A stretch of 8,762 bases of DNA from positions 1 to 8,762 of the forward strand of contig JAGKWN010000145.1 of assembly GCA_021151805.1 (NCBI GenBank), read 5' to 3'. This stretch comes from Cytophagaceae bacterium (lineage in GTDB: Bacteria; Bacteroidota; Bacteroidia; Cytophagales; Cytophagaceae). Below the pieces are notes generated by a model. It did not search any database. It saw nothing but the letters and a program-made list of their open reading frames with translations, and was not told the origin of the DNA. This document shows positions 7,544 through 8,762 of this stretch, one piece after another (position 1 is the stretch's first letter; every line of letters starts with the position of its first letter). The position numbers and the translations under genes were made by a program.

Positions 7544-8668
7544 TTATTTTACGCTTGTTGAGTCTGTTTTAGCTTGAATAGGATCGACAACGGTATTGAT
7601 CGTAAGGAAATTATTTCCCAGTAATGCGATGCGTTCCGTGCCTTTCAGACCATCTGTAATAACCCAGTTGCCTTCTGTTTTCTCGCCGGTTTTTACAATA
7701 CGAACCTGTAATTTATTTTTATCATCAATGATGAATACCTGGAAAACGCCCTGGATCTCACGTACAGCGTGCTGTGGTACAGTGATCGCATTTTCAATTT
7801 CATTTGTTTGTATACGTACACGTACATATTGGCCTGGTATTAAAAGCTTATCCGGGTTTTCAAACAAAGCTTCAATGGTCATGCTACCTGTAGTCGGGTC
7901 AATTCTTCTGTCTTTGAAATTAATTGCACCGAAATAAGGATATACAGTACCGTTACTTAATATAAGTGAAAGCTTAAATTTTCGTGCTTCGCCGTTAGCA
8001 GCTTTCTCTCCGGCAAATTTTAAATATTCATTCTCTGTAATCGTGAAATGTACACGAATCATGGAAACATCACTAATGGTATTTAAAATAGAGTTTGCTC
8101 CGATAGGAGAAACATAGTCGCCTTCAAGTGCATTGTTAATACCAATGACACCAGAGATTGGCGCAAGCACATTACAATAGCTTAGGGAGATTTGTTGGCC
8201 TGCTTTAACTGCTTCCTGTGCTTTTACTTTTGCACGTGCTGCATTTGCTTTTGCTACTGCTTCATCCAGGTCTCTTTTTGAAACTGCGTTTATATCTGCA
8301 AGTGGTTTGATACGCTTCAGATCTTCTTCTGCATTCACCAGTTCAGATTTAGCGCGTTCCAACTCGCCGTTGGCCTGGTCTACTTTGGCCTGGTATTCGA
8401 TCGGATCAATGGTGTATAATAGTTGGTCTTTGCGTACCGGATCGCCTTCTTTATAATGAACCTTAAGTACAACACCTTCTACACGCGATGTAATCTGTAC
8501 ATCCGATTTACCGAATGTTTGTCCTACGTATTCATCAAATACCGGAAGATTGGATTTTGTTGGCGTAACAAATTGTATCTGAACAGGTTTTTTTTCAACC
8601 TCTTTATCAGAAGATTTACATGAAAAAAATACAATGAGGGTGACTGCGACAACTAGTTTTTTAAGCAT
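7544..8668 (-). CDS. RND efflux periplasmic adaptor lipoprotein (AcrA/MexA-like membrane fusion protein)
   Basis: This 374-residue protein joins the inner-membrane pump to the outer-membrane channel. The N-terminus is a lipoprotein signal peptide (MLKKLVVAV..., Val-Phe-Phe-Ser-Cys17), so it should be lipid-anchored. In order, the sequence shows the first half-lipoyl motif (EGVVLKVHYKEGDPVRKDQL, 64-83), an alpha-helical hairpin (about 90-160, many Ala, Glu and Lys, including DLDEAVAKANAARAKVKAQE), the second half-lipoyl motif (VLAPISGVIGINNALEGDYV, 167-186), a beta-barrel domain (about 200-290, with DRRIDPTTGSMTIEALF and LLIPGQYVRVRI), and a C-terminal membrane-proximal domain (about 295-360). 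All parts expected of the AcrA/MexA family are present at normal length. It is the first gene of the operon; its start lies about 30 bases from the predicted transcription start. The organisation adaptor-pump-channel is canonical. Confidence 0.97.
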   Translation of the reverse strand: MLKKLVVAVTLIVFFSCKSSDKEVEKKPVQIQFVTPTKSNLPVFDEYVGQTFGKSDVQITSRVEGVVLKVHYKEGDPVRKDQLLYTIDPIEYQAKVDQANGELERAKSELVNAEEDLKRIKPLADINAVSKRDLDEAVAKANAARAKVKAQEAVKAGQQISLSYCNVLAPISGVIGINNALEGDYVSPIGANSILNTISDVSMIRVHFTITENEYLKFAGEKAANGEARKFKLSLILSNGTVYPYFGAINFKDRRIDPTTGSMTIEALFENPDKLLIPGQYVRVRIQTNEIENAITVPQHAVREIQGVFQVFIIDDKNKLQVRIVKTGEKTEGNWVITDGLKGTERIALLGNNFLTINTVVDPIQAKTDSTSVK

Positions 8669-8707
8669 ACAAAATTGTAACTAAAATTTAAATAATACTT
8701 TGATGTT

Positions 8708-8741
8708 CAAATGTATGTAAATAAATGTATATTTATACAAA
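8708..8741 (-). promoter_or_regulatory. Bacteroidota-type promoter candidate for the efflux operon
   Basis: Reading the minus strand, TTTG (8741-8738) is followed after 22 bases by TACATTTG (8715-8708), an exact match to the Bacteroidota -7 consensus TAnnTTTG. The published -33 to -7 spacing is about 17-23 for the TTG form. Transcription would start near 8700-8703, leaving a leader of roughly 30-35 bases before the adaptor ATG at 8668. The region is AT-rich, which raises the chance of a random match, but this is the best-formed promoter in the window. Start site and sigma factor are inferred, not shown. Confidence 0.6.
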
Positions 8742-8760
8742 ATTTATTACATACAATTTG
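8708..8760. promoter_or_regulatory. Nested imperfect inverted repeat over the promoter; putative operator
   Basis: Outer arms TGTATGTAA (8712-8720) and TTACATACA (8747-8755) are a perfect 9-bp pair. With one extra base on the right, the match extends to CAAAT-GTATGTAA (8708-8720) against TTACATACAATTTG (8747-8760). Inside, ATAAAT (8721-8726) matches ATTTAT (8742-8747), and the centre TGTATATTTATACA (8726-8739) is a palindrome with a TT spacer. The -33 and -7 elements of the operon promoter both lie inside this structure. This is the layout expected of a repressor operator, such as a TetR- or MarR-type site. No regulator gene is in the window; one may be encoded to the right. Confidence 0.5.
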
Positions 8761-8762
8761 AA

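Noticed and set aside
8699..8711. Small palindrome TTTGA-TGT-TCAAA near the predicted transcription start of the efflux operon
   Set aside because: The arms have only 5 bp in very AT-rich sequence and it partly overlaps the larger dyad. It could be a second half of the operator, but there is nothing to support it separately.

Overview
The window looks like ordinary chromosomal DNA from a member of the Bacteroidota, most likely Cytophagales or a close relative. The reasons are the AT-rich composition, the lack of clear Shine-Dalgarno sequences before the genes, a promoter candidate of the Bacteroidota type (TTG ... TAnnTTTG), and the number of genes for exported outer-membrane proteins. Genus and species cannot be fixed from the sequence alone.

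Left part, plus strand (about 72-3017): three consecutive genes for exported outer-membrane beta-barrel proteins. The first two (270 and 213 aa) are small barrels that I cannot assign to a named family. The third (about 422 aa) is an Omp85/BamA-type barrel with no room for POTRA domains. A clear intrinsic terminator sits between the second and third genes, so they are probably not one transcript.

Right part, minus strand (8668 down to 3027): a complete, tightly packed tripartite RND efflux operon. It is read in the order periplasmic adaptor lipoprotein, AcrB/MexB-type (HAE-1) inner-membrane pump, NodT-type outer-membrane channel lipoprotein, with gaps of only 9 and 2 bases. Together the products should form one proton-driven pump crossing both membranes. 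The operon's 3' end converges on the Omp85-like gene with only 9 bp between the stop codons.

The minus-strand operon is preceded by a good promoter candidate lying inside a nested 53-bp inverted repeat, which looks like an operator for a repressor that is not encoded in this window. Two hairpins at the convergent junction, one inside the end of the Omp85-like gene, may terminate the transcripts. There are no RNA genes, mobile elements or CRISPR arrays. I see no new multi-gene system. The points most worth a second look are the operator/promoter arrangement, the embedded hairpin, and the POTRA-less Omp85 protein.
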